This document shows positions 43,574 through 53,608 of a DNA stretch of 64,000 bases, in pieces. The notes below the pieces were generated by a model. The model worked only from the letters and a program-made list of their open reading frames with translations. It ran no database searches and was not told where the DNA came from. Where the stretch lies: assembly GCF_016482785.1 (NCBI RefSeq), contig NZ_JAEMXM010000005.1, forward strand, positions 62,001 through 126,000, read 5' to 3'. The stretch comes from Paenibacillus alkalitolerans. GTDB taxonomy: Bacteria > Bacillota > Bacilli > Paenibacillales > YIM-B00363. Position numbers and translations under genes: made by a program. Numbering within the stretch: the stretch's first letter is position 1; each line of letters begins with the position of its first letter.

Positions 43574-45709
43574 GTGGATCTTATTAAGCTGAGAATTCGT
43601 TTCTCGAGGATTCTTACCGGAATTCTGTGTTTTACAATGGTGATGACAACCTTTATGGCTATCGGAAGCAGCGAGACAGCGGAAGCGGCGGTTTCACCGC
43701 TGATTACTTCTTATAAGCCGCAGGTGCAAAATGTTGATGCGAATGTTTCCTATACCGACTCTTTCGGGAATACTGTCTCGGGCGTCATTCACCATCCCGG
43801 CATTGCGATGAGACAGGCGGATTTGGACAACATGCGCGATCACGTAAGAGCGGGGGATGAGCCTTGGAATACGGCATTCAATGCCTTTGCCGCCGATTCC
43901 CAATCCAGTAAAACGCCAAGAATCTATTATGAAGATGTTTATATCTTTAAACATATTCAAGGGCCTTGGGGATTTACCGACCCCGAGACGGGCAAGTATT
44001 ACAGTAATCCCAGCGAATATGTAGGAGCGCGTGCCAATACCGATTCCGAAACCGCATTCATGCAGTCGATTATGTGGTATATAACCGGTGATGAAGCATA
44101 TCGCGCCAATGCCATGCGTATCATCAGGAGTTATTCTGCCGCAGAGGATTGCGTTACCCATACGAACTTCCGTTTCGCTACGATGAGTTATCTTCTCTCG
44201 GCAGCGGCGGAAATTCTGCGCTATTCCGATACGCCTACGGCGAGTCTGAAATGGACGGATGCGGATACAGCGAATCTTACCCATCTCATGGACATCGTTT
44301 CCGTCACTTATAACGCTCATACCTTTTTTATGAATCAGCATCAGTTTACGGTGATGGGAACGATGGGAAGAGCTATCTTCACCAATAATCTGAAGCTTTA
44401 CGATGAGGCTGTAGAAGCTGCGACCGTAAATGCCGCAGGCGACCAAGGGGGAAGAAACGGTTCCATTAAGCATCAGATGCGGTGGATGACGAAAAATGAG
44501 CGGACAGGTGAAGCATTGGATCCGGCGGATTACCATGTGCAGGCCATCGAAATGGGGCGAGATGTGGGACACTCCTACGCCAATGTCGCCGGACTGTCTA
44601 CATTGGTGCGGACCATCTATGCCCAAGGCACGAAGGTTGACCCGGTAACCGGAGCAAGGTCTACAGCCTCCAATGCGGTGAATGTGTTCAACTTCCTGGA
44701 CGACCGGCTGCTGGCAGGAACCACTTATCTGCTCAAGTATCATCTGGGTTACGATGTGTTATGGACGCCTGCACGCGCAAACCAAAGCAGTACGATTATC
44801 TATTACGATACGATCAACGCAGACGGCAGAGGCAGAATCGATGCCTACTTTAGTGTTTTATATAACTATTACAAATATATCGAAAATAGAGATATGACCC
44901 AAGAGAAGTACAAATATTTGGCTTATGCCTACGAAACGAGAATGCCGGAGGTTGCGTTTAAGGATTATCCGCTTTTCATGCTGCTGTACACGCCCGATGC
45001 AGCCAAGACGGTCGGTTTGAGCAACCGGATCACGTTAGGGTCTATAACGGGATTGACGGCAACGGCGGCGGGTGCGAATACGGTCTACTTAAGCTGGACT
45101 GGTGTGCCGGGCGCGCTAGGGTATAACATCTACCGGTCCACAGATCCGAACGGCACTTTTACAAAGGTTAGCAGCGCCCCCACTGCAGCGACATTATATC
45201 GCGATACAAACTTGACCCCTGATACAACCTACTATTATCAGGTACAGGTAGCCGGAGGATCGAAATCCTCTGCCGTATCTGCAACTACAGGAGGAACTTC
45301 GGGGACTGCTTCGGTCAGATTCAGTAACGCCGCCACCGGCTTGTATATCGATGGTATGGGCCGCAATTCCGATGGCTCTGCAGCCGGACAATGGAGCTCC
45401 AGCACCAGCAATAATCAGCGGTGGATTGAGGAAACTGACGGGAGCTATGTGCGATTTAAGAATGTCGCAACCGGACTATACCTGGACGGCATGGGCCGCA
45501 CTGCCAACGGTTCCGCTGCCGGACAATGGAGCTCCAGCAGCAGCACAAATCAGCAATGGTCCGTGTCGATAGACGGCAACAATCTGCGGATCCAAAACCG
45601 CGCAACGGGGTTATATCTGGACGGGATGGGCCGCACGTCCGACGGGACGGACTTGGGCCAATATGCGGGAAGCAGCAGCGCTAACCAAAGGTGGCAGATC
45701 GTAAACTGA
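43574..45709 (+). CDS. Secreted alginate-lyase-like protein with FN3 and beta-trefoil lectin tail
   Basis: 711 residues; GTG start eight bases after AAGGAGG. A signal peptide ends near residue 39 (AEA/AVS). The catalytic domain (~65-485) belongs to the alginate-lyase superfamily and shares FFMNQH and EMGRDVGHS with the giant protein at 7708. An FN3 domain (~493-575) leads to a ricin/CBM13-type beta-trefoil (~579-711) of three nearly identical repeats (ATGLYLDGMGR...GQW/GQY...NQRW). It lacks the F5/8C, FIVAR and FIMAH modules of the giants, so its targeting differs. A GH28-like hydrolase follows at 45955. Confidence 0.87.
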   Translation: MDLIKLRIRFSRILTGILCFTMVMTTFMAIGSSETAEAAVSPLITSYKPQVQNVDANVSYTDSFGNTVSGVIHHPGIAMRQADLDNMRDHVRAGDEPWNTAFNAFAADSQSSKTPRIYYEDVYIFKHIQGPWGFTDPETGKYYSNPSEYVGARANTDSETAFMQSIMWYITGDEAYRANAMRIIRSYSAAEDCVTHTNFRFATMSYLLSAAAEILRYSDTPTASLKWTDADTANLTHLMDIVSVTYNAHTFFMNQHQFTVMGTMGRAIFTNNLKLYDEAVEAATVNAAGDQGGRNGSIKHQMRWMTKNERTGEALDPADYHVQAIEMGRDVGHSYANVAGLSTLVRTIYAQGTKVDPVTGARSTASNAVNVFNFLDDRLLAGTTYLLKYHLGYDVLWTPARANQSSTIIYYDTINADGRGRIDAYFSVLYNYYKYIENRDMTQEKYKYLAYAYETRMPEVAFKDYPLFMLLYTPDAAKTVGLSNRITLGSITGLTATAAGANTVYLSWTGVPGALGYNIYRSTDPNGTFTKVSSAPTAATLYRDTNLTPDTTYYYQVQVAGGSKSSAVSATTGGTSGTASVRFSNAATGLYIDGMGRNSDGSAAGQWSSSTSNNQRWIEETDGSYVRFKNVATGLYLDGMGRTANGSAAGQWSSSSSTNQQWSVSIDGNNLRIQNRATGLYLDGMGRTSDGTDLGQYAGSSSANQRWQIVN

Positions 45710-45732
45710 GTATACTGACTGCTTGAGTTTAT

Positions 45733-45766
45733 GCCGCTCATTTCCGTTCGGAGGTGAGCGGCTTTG
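45733..45766 (+). terminator. Terminator-like hairpin after the lyase gene
   Basis: GCCGCTCA (45733-45740) pairs with TGAGCGGC (45755-45762), followed by TTTG. Confidence 0.65.
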
Positions 45767-45954
45767 TGCTGCGTTAGACTCTACCGGGCAACAACCGCAA
45801 CAGATCGCGGAAAAATCGAGATCCGATGGATGAGGGACGGCAAGCGGTGATCTTGCATTGTCTGAAGCAATTTGATACAGTGGGCGCAACCAGTGTTCTC
45901 AAATCGAGGACCACTTGCGCTAAATCAAAGAATGCAGTGGAGCGGAGGTACCGT

Positions 45955-47394
45955 ATGTCAAGGGAAACAAAGCTGATTACATATCCGGGACCCGCGGGGG
46001 TAGCGGAAAATCACGATTTCACGGTCAGGGTAAGAGCGAATGGCGGCGAATGGGAGCAGCTCTTCGTCTATGATGTCAAAGTCGACATGCATCAGGTGCG
46101 GCATGCCTCCATGGCCATGTTCGATTGCTCGGGCCCGATTGAGATTGAAGTAACGAAGAACGAGGGGACGGTCGATGCATGCGTCATTCGTCCTTTGTCG
46201 CGCGGCGTTCCTTACGTGCTAGACGGCAATACGATCACGTTGACGATTGACGGCCCGCAAAAGCTGTCGGTGGAAGTGAACGGCGAAAGGTTCCATAACC
46301 TGCATCTGTTCGCCAATCCGCCGGAGGTGAACGCGCCTTCCCCGGACGAGCCGGGCGTCGTTTACGTCAAGCCGGGCATCCACCGAACCGAGGACCTTCT
46401 CGCGCTGCTGACGGCTGCGGGAACAGACGGCCGCGAGATGACAACGCTCTACTTCGGACCGGGGATGCATCATTTAGAAGAAGTGATTTTTCGCATCCCG
46501 TCGGGGAAGACGATTTATATTGCCGGCGGAGCGGCGGTTGCGGGCTCGATGGTTTGCGACTCCGTCAGCGATGTCACGGTACGCGGCAGAGGCGTTCTTT
46601 ACTTGACCGAATTCGGACGTTTTTCCGCCTTCCGAGGTGTGCGCATTATCTTCTCCCAGCGGATTCGCGTCGAGGGGATTACTCTTATCGATCCGCCGCA
46701 TTACAGCATCTATATCGGCAAATCCGAGCAGATCCGGATTGCGAACTTCAAAGCGTTCAGCACGAAAGGCTGGTCGGATGGCATCGATATGATGGCCAGC
46801 TCGGATATCGAGATCGAGGATGTGTTTATGCGCAACTCCGACGATTGCATCGCGGTTTACGCCAGCCGCTGGGATTATCAGGGAGACACGAGGAATATCA
46901 CCGTCCGCAATTCCGTCCTATGGGCGGACGTGGCTCATCCGATGAATACCGGCGGGCACGGCAATCACCATAAAGGGGATGTCATTGAGAACGTACTCTT
47001 CGAAAATATCGATGTGCTTGAACATCATGAGCCGCAGCCCGACTATCAGGGCTGCATGTCGATTAACTGCGGCGATAACAATACTGTCAGGAACGTGACC
47101 TACCGGAATATCCGGGTAGAACCGTTCGAGCTCGGACAGTTGTTCGATATCCGCGTGCTCCACAACCCGAAGTACAACCCGGTGCCGGGCAAACGGATCG
47201 AGAATATCCGCTTCGAGAATATTATCTGCAACGGGGATGGCGGAAATCCTTCGCGCATCGCCGGTTTCGATGCGGACAGGACGGTCGGGAATGTCGTATT
47301 CAAGAATGTCACGATCGACGGAAAGCCGGTGACGGACGCCGAAGCGGGCAGCATCCGGGTGCTTCCGTTTGTTCATAATGTCAGTTTTGAATAA
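45955..47394 (+). CDS. Cytoplasmic GH28-like (clan GH-N) beta-helix glycoside hydrolase
   Basis: 479 residues from ATG 45955, which has GGAGG upstream; the open frame back to 45826 has no ribosome site, and the paralogues start at the equivalent point. Beta-sandwich N-terminus and parallel beta-helix as in the protein at 6244. WSDGIDMM gives D275 and SDDCIAVY gives D296/D297, the GH28 spacing. Active-site loops (RWDYQGDTRN, NTGGHGNHHKGD, SINCGDNNT) match those of the 6244 protein, so the same substrate class is likely. No transporter is directly attached. A terminator at 47441 ends the unit. Confidence 0.84.
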   Translation: MSRETKLITYPGPAGVAENHDFTVRVRANGGEWEQLFVYDVKVDMHQVRHASMAMFDCSGPIEIEVTKNEGTVDACVIRPLSRGVPYVLDGNTITLTIDGPQKLSVEVNGERFHNLHLFANPPEVNAPSPDEPGVVYVKPGIHRTEDLLALLTAAGTDGREMTTLYFGPGMHHLEEVIFRIPSGKTIYIAGGAAVAGSMVCDSVSDVTVRGRGVLYLTEFGRFSAFRGVRIIFSQRIRVEGITLIDPPHYSIYIGKSEQIRIANFKAFSTKGWSDGIDMMASSDIEIEDVFMRNSDDCIAVYASRWDYQGDTRNITVRNSVLWADVAHPMNTGGHGNHHKGDVIENVLFENIDVLEHHEPQPDYQGCMSINCGDNNTVRNVTYRNIRVEPFELGQLFDIRVLHNPKYNPVPGKRIENIRFENIICNGDGGNPSRIAGFDADRTVGNVVFKNVTIDGKPVTDAEAGSIRVLPFVHNVSFE

Positions 47395-47440
47395 TCCATA
47401 ATATCAATGCCCGCTATCCCCTTAATCTTCCAATTGACAA

Positions 47441-47476
47441 GCCTGTAGTTTCCAAAAAGGAACTACAGGCTTTTTT
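47441..47476 (+). terminator. Strong rho-independent terminator
   Basis: GCCTGTAGTTTCC (47441-47453) pairs with GGAACTACAGGC (47459-47470), followed by six T. Confidence 0.9.
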
Positions 47477-47525
47477 GTCAAATTGATATAAATTGCATCG
47501 TGAAAACATGGCGGGAGTGAACAAG

Positions 47526-49310
47526 ATGAGCCGATTTCGCAAGCTGAGTTTGATCCGGCAAATCATTTTTTTAATCATATTGATGCTGCTTATCCTGCTT
47601 ACATCGTTCGTAATTTCCGATATGATCGCCAAGCGAATTGTAGAGCGCCAAGTAACGGAGTCGGTCAGCAAGATTTTCCTGCAGGTCGAGGAGAAGATGG
47701 TGAGCTTCAATTCGGATATCGAAGGAATCTTCGATTTTCTCTTTTACAGTCCGACCATTCAAAACTATTTGGGAACGGAAGACGACCTTGAGAGAATCTT
47801 GATGAATAGGGAAGTTGTGTCGATGTTCGCGAATGCGGTCTCTTTGAAAAAAAATATAAGAGGCATCCAGCTGTTCGATAAGGACGGAAACATCATCGCG
47901 TCGATCGGGAGCGGATCCGTGCGTTCCGTTCCGTCTCCGATTCAGTCGATCGAATACTCCGGATTGCTGACTACGCCGCTGTCAGACCATCGGGACAGCA
48001 AACGGTCATTCTATGCCATTTCCACACCAATCTATCAATTGGATCAAAACAGACTCGTAAGGGGATACAAGGGAATCGGCCGTTTTTTTATGGATGCCAC
48101 CAATTTCAGCCCGATACTGAAAAGCGCCAAGATCACAACGAACTCCCAGGTGCTGCTGATAGACGCCATGAACAACATCATCGCCGCGGAAGGGCCGCTT
48201 CCTCCGGATCAAACGACGTTTCAAGTCGAACAGTGGGAAGATAAGAAGGATTATATCGTTCAAACGATTACCTTGCCCCGGTCGGGATGGAAGTTGATCA
48301 GCTTGATACCGAGATACGAACTGTTGGAAGATATGGATACGGTGAAACGATTCAATGTAGTCACTTATTCTATCATGTTTTTCATATTGTGCATCTTCTT
48401 ATTCATTTTCTTCACCAGAATATTGAAACCGATCAAAGAGCTGATGGATTTTATGAAGTCTTTTTCGAAGAAAGGCGGAGACAGCCGGTTCAATGTCGTT
48501 TACCATAATGAAATCGGCGTGTTGGGCTCCAACTTGAACAACATGCTGGACGACATCGATATGTTAAGCAAACAAGTGCAGTCGACCCAAGCGCGAATGT
48601 ATGAAATGGAGCTCGCGAAAAAACAGATGGAAATTTCCGCATTCCGCAACCAGATCAATCCGCACTTCCTCTATAATACTTTGGAAAGCATTCGTGCCGT
48701 CGCTTTAATTTACGATGTTGAGGAGATCGCCGACATATCCGCCTCCATGTCGAACATGTTCCGCTATGCGGTGAAGGGGAGCAATTTTGTAACCGTGAGG
48801 GAAGAAATCGAGCATGTGAACGAATATTCGAAAATCATTGAGTTCCGGTTCAGAGGAAGATTTCAAATCGAAATCGATACCGACGAACGATTGATGTCGG
48901 AACGTATGCTTAAGATGCTGCTGCAGCCCATCGTTGAAAATGCCGTGTTTCACGGTTTGGAGAGAAGAATTGGAAAAGGAAAAGTTCACATCCGGGTTTG
49001 CAGAACGGACGAAGGCCAAATCGGAATCACCATTCAAGATGACGGACATGGGATGGATGAGGTCCGCTATTCCGACTTGACGAGCAAGCTTCATCGTTAT
49101 GCCGATTCTGGAGCGCTCTTGGATAAAGACACGGGTAAAGGAATCGGGTTATTGAACATTTATCGGAGAATGAAGCTGTTTTACGGCGATGGGGCGGATA
49201 TGAAGATTTGGAGCCGGTTGCATGAAGGCACGACCGTCTGCATCACATTCCCGATGATTGTCCCACACATGGAAGAAGCGGGAGGGGAAGCTTCATGTAC
49301 CGAGTATTGA
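47526..49310 (+). CDS. yesM: YesM-type membrane sensor histidine kinase
   Basis: 594 residues from ATG 47526 (GGGAG upstream). A membrane helix at ~8-32 and another at ~278-298 enclose an extracellular Cache-like sensor region. Then a HAMP domain (~299-350), the phospho-accepting H380 in QINPHFLYNTLES and an HATPase domain with N box QPIVENAVFHG, G1 DDGHGM and G2 GKGIGLLNI. Its stop overlaps the next gene by 16 bases, so kinase and regulator are translationally coupled. It should sense an extracellular sugar and control the transporter operon at 50863. Confidence 0.95.
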   Translation: MSRFRKLSLIRQIIFLIILMLLILLTSFVISDMIAKRIVERQVTESVSKIFLQVEEKMVSFNSDIEGIFDFLFYSPTIQNYLGTEDDLERILMNREVVSMFANAVSLKKNIRGIQLFDKDGNIIASIGSGSVRSVPSPIQSIEYSGLLTTPLSDHRDSKRSFYAISTPIYQLDQNRLVRGYKGIGRFFMDATNFSPILKSAKITTNSQVLLIDAMNNIIAAEGPLPPDQTTFQVEQWEDKKDYIVQTITLPRSGWKLISLIPRYELLEDMDTVKRFNVVTYSIMFFILCIFLFIFFTRILKPIKELMDFMKSFSKKGGDSRFNVVYHNEIGVLGSNLNNMLDDIDMLSKQVQSTQARMYEMELAKKQMEISAFRNQINPHFLYNTLESIRAVALIYDVEEIADISASMSNMFRYAVKGSNFVTVREEIEHVNEYSKIIEFRFRGRFQIEIDTDERLMSERMLKMLLQPIVENAVFHGLERRIGKGKVHIRVCRTDEGQIGITIQDDGHGMDEVRYSDLTSKLHRYADSGALLDKDTGKGIGLLNIYRRMKLFYGDGADMKIWSRLHEGTTVCITFPMIVPHMEEAGGEASCTEY

Positions 49311-50749
49311 TCGTGGACGATGAGCCATTGGTAACCTGCGGCATTGCCAGACTAATCGATTGGAAGAGCAAGGGCTTTATTATTATTGGGGAAGCCTTTG
49401 ACGGACTATCGGCATTGCAGACCATCAGAGAACAAAAACCGGATGTTGTCATTTCGGATATCCGGATGCCCGGATTGGACGGCATTGAGCTGTTGGATCG
49501 GCTTCAAGAGGAAGAAATAGAAGCAGAGGTAATCCTTGTCAGCGGCTACGCCGAATTTGCCTATGCTCAACAAGCGATCAAACTCGGCGCATTCGACTAT
49601 TTGTTGAAGCAAATCGACAAAACACTGCTGGCAAAAACGATAGATCGGTTAAAAGAGAAGCTGGATAAAAAGAAGCAAGAGGCGAAGGAGTTTGATTTGT
49701 TGCTGAACGATCTGTTCGATTTATTCGAGCCCGACAACAAAATCAAAATTCATAATTTCTTGCTGAATAAAGGATACGACTTCTCGTATCCCCATTACCG
49801 GTTTATTAGTTGTTTGTACCCGTCTGAAACCGCTTCGGGATTGCATGATGATGCGCCATACGGCAATGAAATGAATGTAATCCGTTTCCGCACCGGGCAA
49901 AACAAGCTTTCGTACTTGATCAATTATGATGAGTTGAACAAGCCGATCGGTTTTCTGGATTTCATTTCGGATCATTCGAACGACTGCCTGAACGTCGGAA
50001 TTAGCGGCATAGGAGTATATTCGACGCCGATCGCCAAGCTTTATCAGGAATCGGATATCGCTCTCTTCAGCGCGTTCAGCCAACCGGAGAGCCGCATCAT
50101 TAAATATAAGGAATCCGAAATGCCTGCGGAGCTGACGAAGTCGATTTGGAATATTGAACTTGCGATCAAAGAGCATAAGCAGGAGCTGATTCTTAGAAGA
50201 TTGGATGAGTTGTCGGAGGAGTGCGTATCGCAACGATTGTATATCGATCATGTTTCCAATGTGTACAATCAGATCGTCTCGCTCATTTACAAGTATTACA
50301 GTGACAGCTATACCGCCGCCAGTGAAGTCGAGTATTCCAACTACTATCAAATTGTCCGGCAATACCGTTCGATCGAGCAGATGTTTGACTCGGTCAAAGC
50401 GTTGTTCGGGAGCGCTCAAGCGGATATTTCGGTTTCAAACGAGCAAGCCAGGAGGATTATAGAGGATATAGACGCTACTTTCACAGAAGAAATTTCCTTG
50501 AATCAACTGGCGAAAAAATACAAGGTCAGCCTCGCATACATTAGCAAACTCATTAAGAAGGAAACCGGGAAGACGTATTCCGATTATATACTCAATAAAA
50601 GATTGAGCTTGGCCAAGGAACTGCTGTCCGACCCTTTCTTGTCGATCCACGAAATCGTTCACCGTGTCGGGTACAAAGATTATTTCCACTTTAATAAGCT
50701 GTTCAAGAAACATTTCGGCATTACGCCCAGCAAGTACCGGAAAATTTAA
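49295..50749 (+). CDS. yesN: YesN-type response regulator with AraC DNA-binding domain
   Basis: 484 residues. Receiver domain with D8/D9, phospho-acceptor D55 in ISDIRMPG and K105; a ~250-residue linker; C-terminal AraC double helix-turn-helix (ISLNQLAKKYKVSLAYISKLI; DYFHFNKLFKKHFGITPSKYRK). The ATG has GGAGGGGAAG upstream and lies inside the end of the kinase gene. The likely target is the promoter element at 50764-50816, just after its own stop. Confidence 0.95.
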   Translation: MYRVLIVDDEPLVTCGIARLIDWKSKGFIIIGEAFDGLSALQTIREQKPDVVISDIRMPGLDGIELLDRLQEEEIEAEVILVSGYAEFAYAQQAIKLGAFDYLLKQIDKTLLAKTIDRLKEKLDKKKQEAKEFDLLLNDLFDLFEPDNKIKIHNFLLNKGYDFSYPHYRFISCLYPSETASGLHDDAPYGNEMNVIRFRTGQNKLSYLINYDELNKPIGFLDFISDHSNDCLNVGISGIGVYSTPIAKLYQESDIALFSAFSQPESRIIKYKESEMPAELTKSIWNIELAIKEHKQELILRRLDELSEECVSQRLYIDHVSNVYNQIVSLIYKYYSDSYTAASEVEYSNYYQIVRQYRSIEQMFDSVKALFGSAQADISVSNEQARRIIEDIDATFTEEISLNQLAKKYKVSLAYISKLIKKETGKTYSDYILNKRLSLAKELLSDPFLSIHEIVHRVGYKDYFHFNKLFKKHFGITPSKYRKI

Positions 50750-50763
50750 CTTCGTGAACAGAA

Positions 50764-50816
50764 CACCAAAATTATCAAATCCAAACATATGGCGTGTACA
50801 GGCGGCAGGCTAATAT
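50764..50816 (+). promoter_or_regulatory. Conserved activated promoter of the lipoprotein operon (copy B)
   Basis: CACC at 50764-50767, ACATATG at 50785-50791, 19 bases, then TAATAT (50811-50816). It aligns without gaps from CACC onward to 2275-2327. Confidence 0.6.
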
Positions 50817-50862
50817 GAAGGTGTCAGAAATCAAAGCCAAATAGGGGAGGTTGTTTTTCAAC

Positions 50863-52569
50863 ATGAAGTTAAAGTCGGTATTGGCAGTTGTTTTGGCGCT
50901 GGTCCTATTGCTTTCCGCATGCAGCACAAGCGGTGGAAATGAAAGCGCCAACACTTCAAATGAACAGAAGTCCGGTACAGAGACTTCGGGAGGGAACGAT
51001 AAGCCGTCGGGCGAGCCGACGAAGCTGGTTTGGTTCTCGTCGATCGATTTCTGGAATCCGCCTTCCGTATGGAGCACGGATCCGAACACCGTTCCAGGCA
51101 AAATCACAGAGAAAACGGGCGTGACCTTCGAATTCAACATTCCGGCGCAGGACGGGGAAACGAAGCTGAACTTGATGCTCGTATCGGGCAACGATTTCCC
51201 TGACGTTATCACGATAACGAACGATGTGTTGGGCAAGAAATTGATTGAGGCCGGAAAAGTTTGGGACTTGGACGAGTTTATTAAAAAATACGATCCGGAA
51301 TCCCATCTGTTAAAAGATTTTCCGGCTGACGTGAAAGCAACGATCGTATCGCGGGACGGCGGCTTCTATGCGTTCCCGAGCCATATCGGTTCGGAGGATG
51401 CAAGAAAGGAATATCCGCCTGCCGGCGAATTCTATAAGGATATGACCGAATACTTATCCAACGGGGCCATCGTTGTCAATGGAAATTTGTTGAAAGAGGC
51501 CGGTCTCACGCTGGATGATATTAAAACCGAAAGCGGACTCCTTGCCGCGTACCAGAAAATCAAGGATATGGATCTGAAGGTCAATGGGGCGCCGGTCATT
51601 CCGTTGCTCTTGGATGGCAAGGGTTATATGTATCCTACTGTGGGTTTCCTGCTGGATTCGTTCGGGTACATGCCGGTTGACAAGGACGGTAACTTTAGAG
51701 ACTCACTGCTTGCTCCTGAAATGAAATTAGCGTTGAAGTTTCTCTACAAAGCGCAAAAGGGCGGCTATTTCGATTCGGGCCAAATGACGGTTGACAACGC
51801 CGCAGTCAAGGCGGATATGGCTTCGGGCCGGGTGTTCACCTTCATCGGCAACTCGGCGAACACGTCCTTCCAAAATAACGACTACTGGACATCTCCTGGT
51901 CCGATCTTGTCGGATGCCGGCACGAAGCCTGTGCTCGGGAGGAACAAGCGGGCCGGCGGAGGCTGGATGAAGACATATATATCCAAGAGTGTCAAAGATC
52001 CGGAGAAAGTTGCGAAATGGCTCAGTTTTATGAGCAGCAGGGAAGGCATGATGCTGCATATATACGGCATAGAAGGGGTTCATTACACTCTCGATCAGGA
52101 CGGACTTGTGGTCAAGACGGAGCAAGGGATCAAGGATGCCCAGGAATATATGAAGACAGGACTGAGCGCCTTCTGGCCGTTCCACCACACTTCGTTCTCT
52201 TGGAGCACACAACAACCTCCTAATGAGAAAACGGATATTCAAGCTGTGACGGCCAACAGAGTTCAAACTGCATACGGAAAAGCGCCGGAAACCCATATTT
52301 ATAACAATGCGGCATTTGGGCTTCCAGGGGATTTATTCCCGCCTGACAGTAAATTCGCCAACGATGAACTGCAGATTAAAGCGTATAGAGAGTCACAGAT
52401 CACCAAGATCGTCATGGCCAAAAATGATGCCGAGTTTGAAAAACTGTATGAAGAGATGATTACTCAGCTGATGAAGTTGGGGATTGAGCAGCTGAACGCG
52501 GAAAAGAACAAGTACGTTCAACAAAAACTAAAAGAATACGGAATCGATGTGAAAGGGATCAACTCCTGA
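50863..52569 (+). CDS. Extracellular sugar-binding lipoprotein (LplA-like, CUT1 ABC transporter)
   Basis: 568 residues from ATG 50863, after AGGGGAGG; the TTG at 50851 abuts that site. Lipobox LSAC puts the lipidated cysteine at residue 20, then a Ser/Gly/Glu linker. The binding domain carries the same landmarks as the proteins at 2369 and 58201 (LTWFSS-like opening, IPAQDGETKLNLMLVSG, YDPESHLLKDFPADV). It is the binding protein of the second cassette, whose operon stops after two permeases and has no hydrolase or lyase gene. Confidence 0.94.
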   Translation: MKLKSVLAVVLALVLLLSACSTSGGNESANTSNEQKSGTETSGGNDKPSGEPTKLVWFSSIDFWNPPSVWSTDPNTVPGKITEKTGVTFEFNIPAQDGETKLNLMLVSGNDFPDVITITNDVLGKKLIEAGKVWDLDEFIKKYDPESHLLKDFPADVKATIVSRDGGFYAFPSHIGSEDARKEYPPAGEFYKDMTEYLSNGAIVVNGNLLKEAGLTLDDIKTESGLLAAYQKIKDMDLKVNGAPVIPLLLDGKGYMYPTVGFLLDSFGYMPVDKDGNFRDSLLAPEMKLALKFLYKAQKGGYFDSGQMTVDNAAVKADMASGRVFTFIGNSANTSFQNNDYWTSPGPILSDAGTKPVLGRNKRAGGGWMKTYISKSVKDPEKVAKWLSFMSSREGMMLHIYGIEGVHYTLDQDGLVVKTEQGIKDAQEYMKTGLSAFWPFHHTSFSWSTQQPPNEKTDIQAVTANRVQTAYGKAPETHIYNNAAFGLPGDLFPPDSKFANDELQIKAYRESQITKIVMAKNDAEFEKLYEEMITQLMKLGIEQLNAEKNKYVQQKLKEYGIDVKGINS

Positions 52570-52590
52570 TTGCATTCGCAACGAAGTGCG

Positions 52591-52626
52591 GTGCCAAAGC
52601 GCGGCTTGAATCTCGTGCTTTGGCAC
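52591..52626 (+). promoter_or_regulatory. Intercistronic stem-loop between lipoprotein and permease genes
   Basis: GTGCCAAAGC (52591-52600) pairs with GCTTTGGCAC (52617-52626). Same core as at 4227 and 59917; no T-run. Confidence 0.65.
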
Positions 52627-52654
52627 TGCAACTGTTTGGATTGGAGGAGAGGAC

Positions 52655-53593
52655 ATGATATCGCGCAGACAGAAGCGTTACAAGTTTGGCTATGATACCA
52701 AAACACAATTGGAATTGCTGATCATGCTGTGGCCTGCTGTGCTTCTGATCTTTTTGTTTGATTTTACTCCCATGTTCGGATTGTTGATGGCTTTCAAGAG
52801 CTTCGAGCCTATTATGGGTATTCAAGGCATCTTTACGAGCCCGTGGAACAATTTTCAACACTTCACGCGTCTATTCAATAATTTCCAATTTTGGCCGATG
52901 GTGAGAAATACGTTGGGAATCAATCTTCTTGGCGCATTGGTGGGAATACCTGTGACGCTCGCGTTTGCCTTGCTGTTGAATGAAATCCGCCATCCCAAAT
53001 TCAAATCGTTGGTCCAAACTATTACTTATCTTCCCCATTTTCTTTCCTGGGTAATATTCGGCGGTCTGTTTATTACGCTGCTGAACACGAACGGAATCGT
53101 CAATATGTTGCTCATGAAGCTGCAATTTTTCGACAAACCCATTCAGTTTCTGGGCGATCCGGCATATTTCTGGGGCGTGGCGATCGGAACTTCGCTGCTT
53201 AAGGAACTCGGTTGGGGAGCGATTCTTTACTTGGCGGCCATAGCGGGTATCGATCAGAGCTTGTACGAAGCCGCTGCGATCGATGGCGCGGGGCGGTTGA
53301 AACGGATGATTCATGTTACGATTCCCGGGATTTTGCCGACCTTGATGGTGTTGATCATATTTGCCGTAAGCGGCATGCTGAATAACAACTTCACACAAAT
53401 ATACGTGCTTCAGAACAGCTTGAACTTGGAAGCGAGTCAAGTCATCGATACGTATGTATATCAAATCGGCTTGCAGCAATTCCAGTTTGCCCAGGCGACG
53501 GCGATCGGTTTGACGAAAGCGGTCTTCGCGCTTCTGCTGCTGGCCGGAGCGAATATGCTCTCGAAAAAATTAACGAAAACAGGCTTGTTTTAA
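52655..53593 (+). CDS. lplB: CUT1 sugar ABC transporter permease, LplB-type
   Basis: 312 residues with six predicted helices and EAA loop EAAAIDGAGRLKRMIHVTIP. TTGGAGGAG precedes the ATG. Compared with the permeases at 4292 and 59984 the hydrophilic N-terminus is shorter, but the membrane domain has long identical runs (LFITLLN, IAGIDQSLYEAAAIDGAGR, SKKLTKTGLF). Confidence 0.94.
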   Translation: MISRRQKRYKFGYDTKTQLELLIMLWPAVLLIFLFDFTPMFGLLMAFKSFEPIMGIQGIFTSPWNNFQHFTRLFNNFQFWPMVRNTLGINLLGALVGIPVTLAFALLLNEIRHPKFKSLVQTITYLPHFLSWVIFGGLFITLLNTNGIVNMLLMKLQFFDKPIQFLGDPAYFWGVAIGTSLLKELGWGAILYLAAIAGIDQSLYEAAAIDGAGRLKRMIHVTIPGILPTLMVLIIFAVSGMLNNNFTQIYVLQNSLNLEASQVIDTYVYQIGLQQFQFAQATAIGLTKAVFALLLLAGANMLSKKLTKTGLF

Positions 53594-53608
53594 GGGGAGA
53601 TTGATACG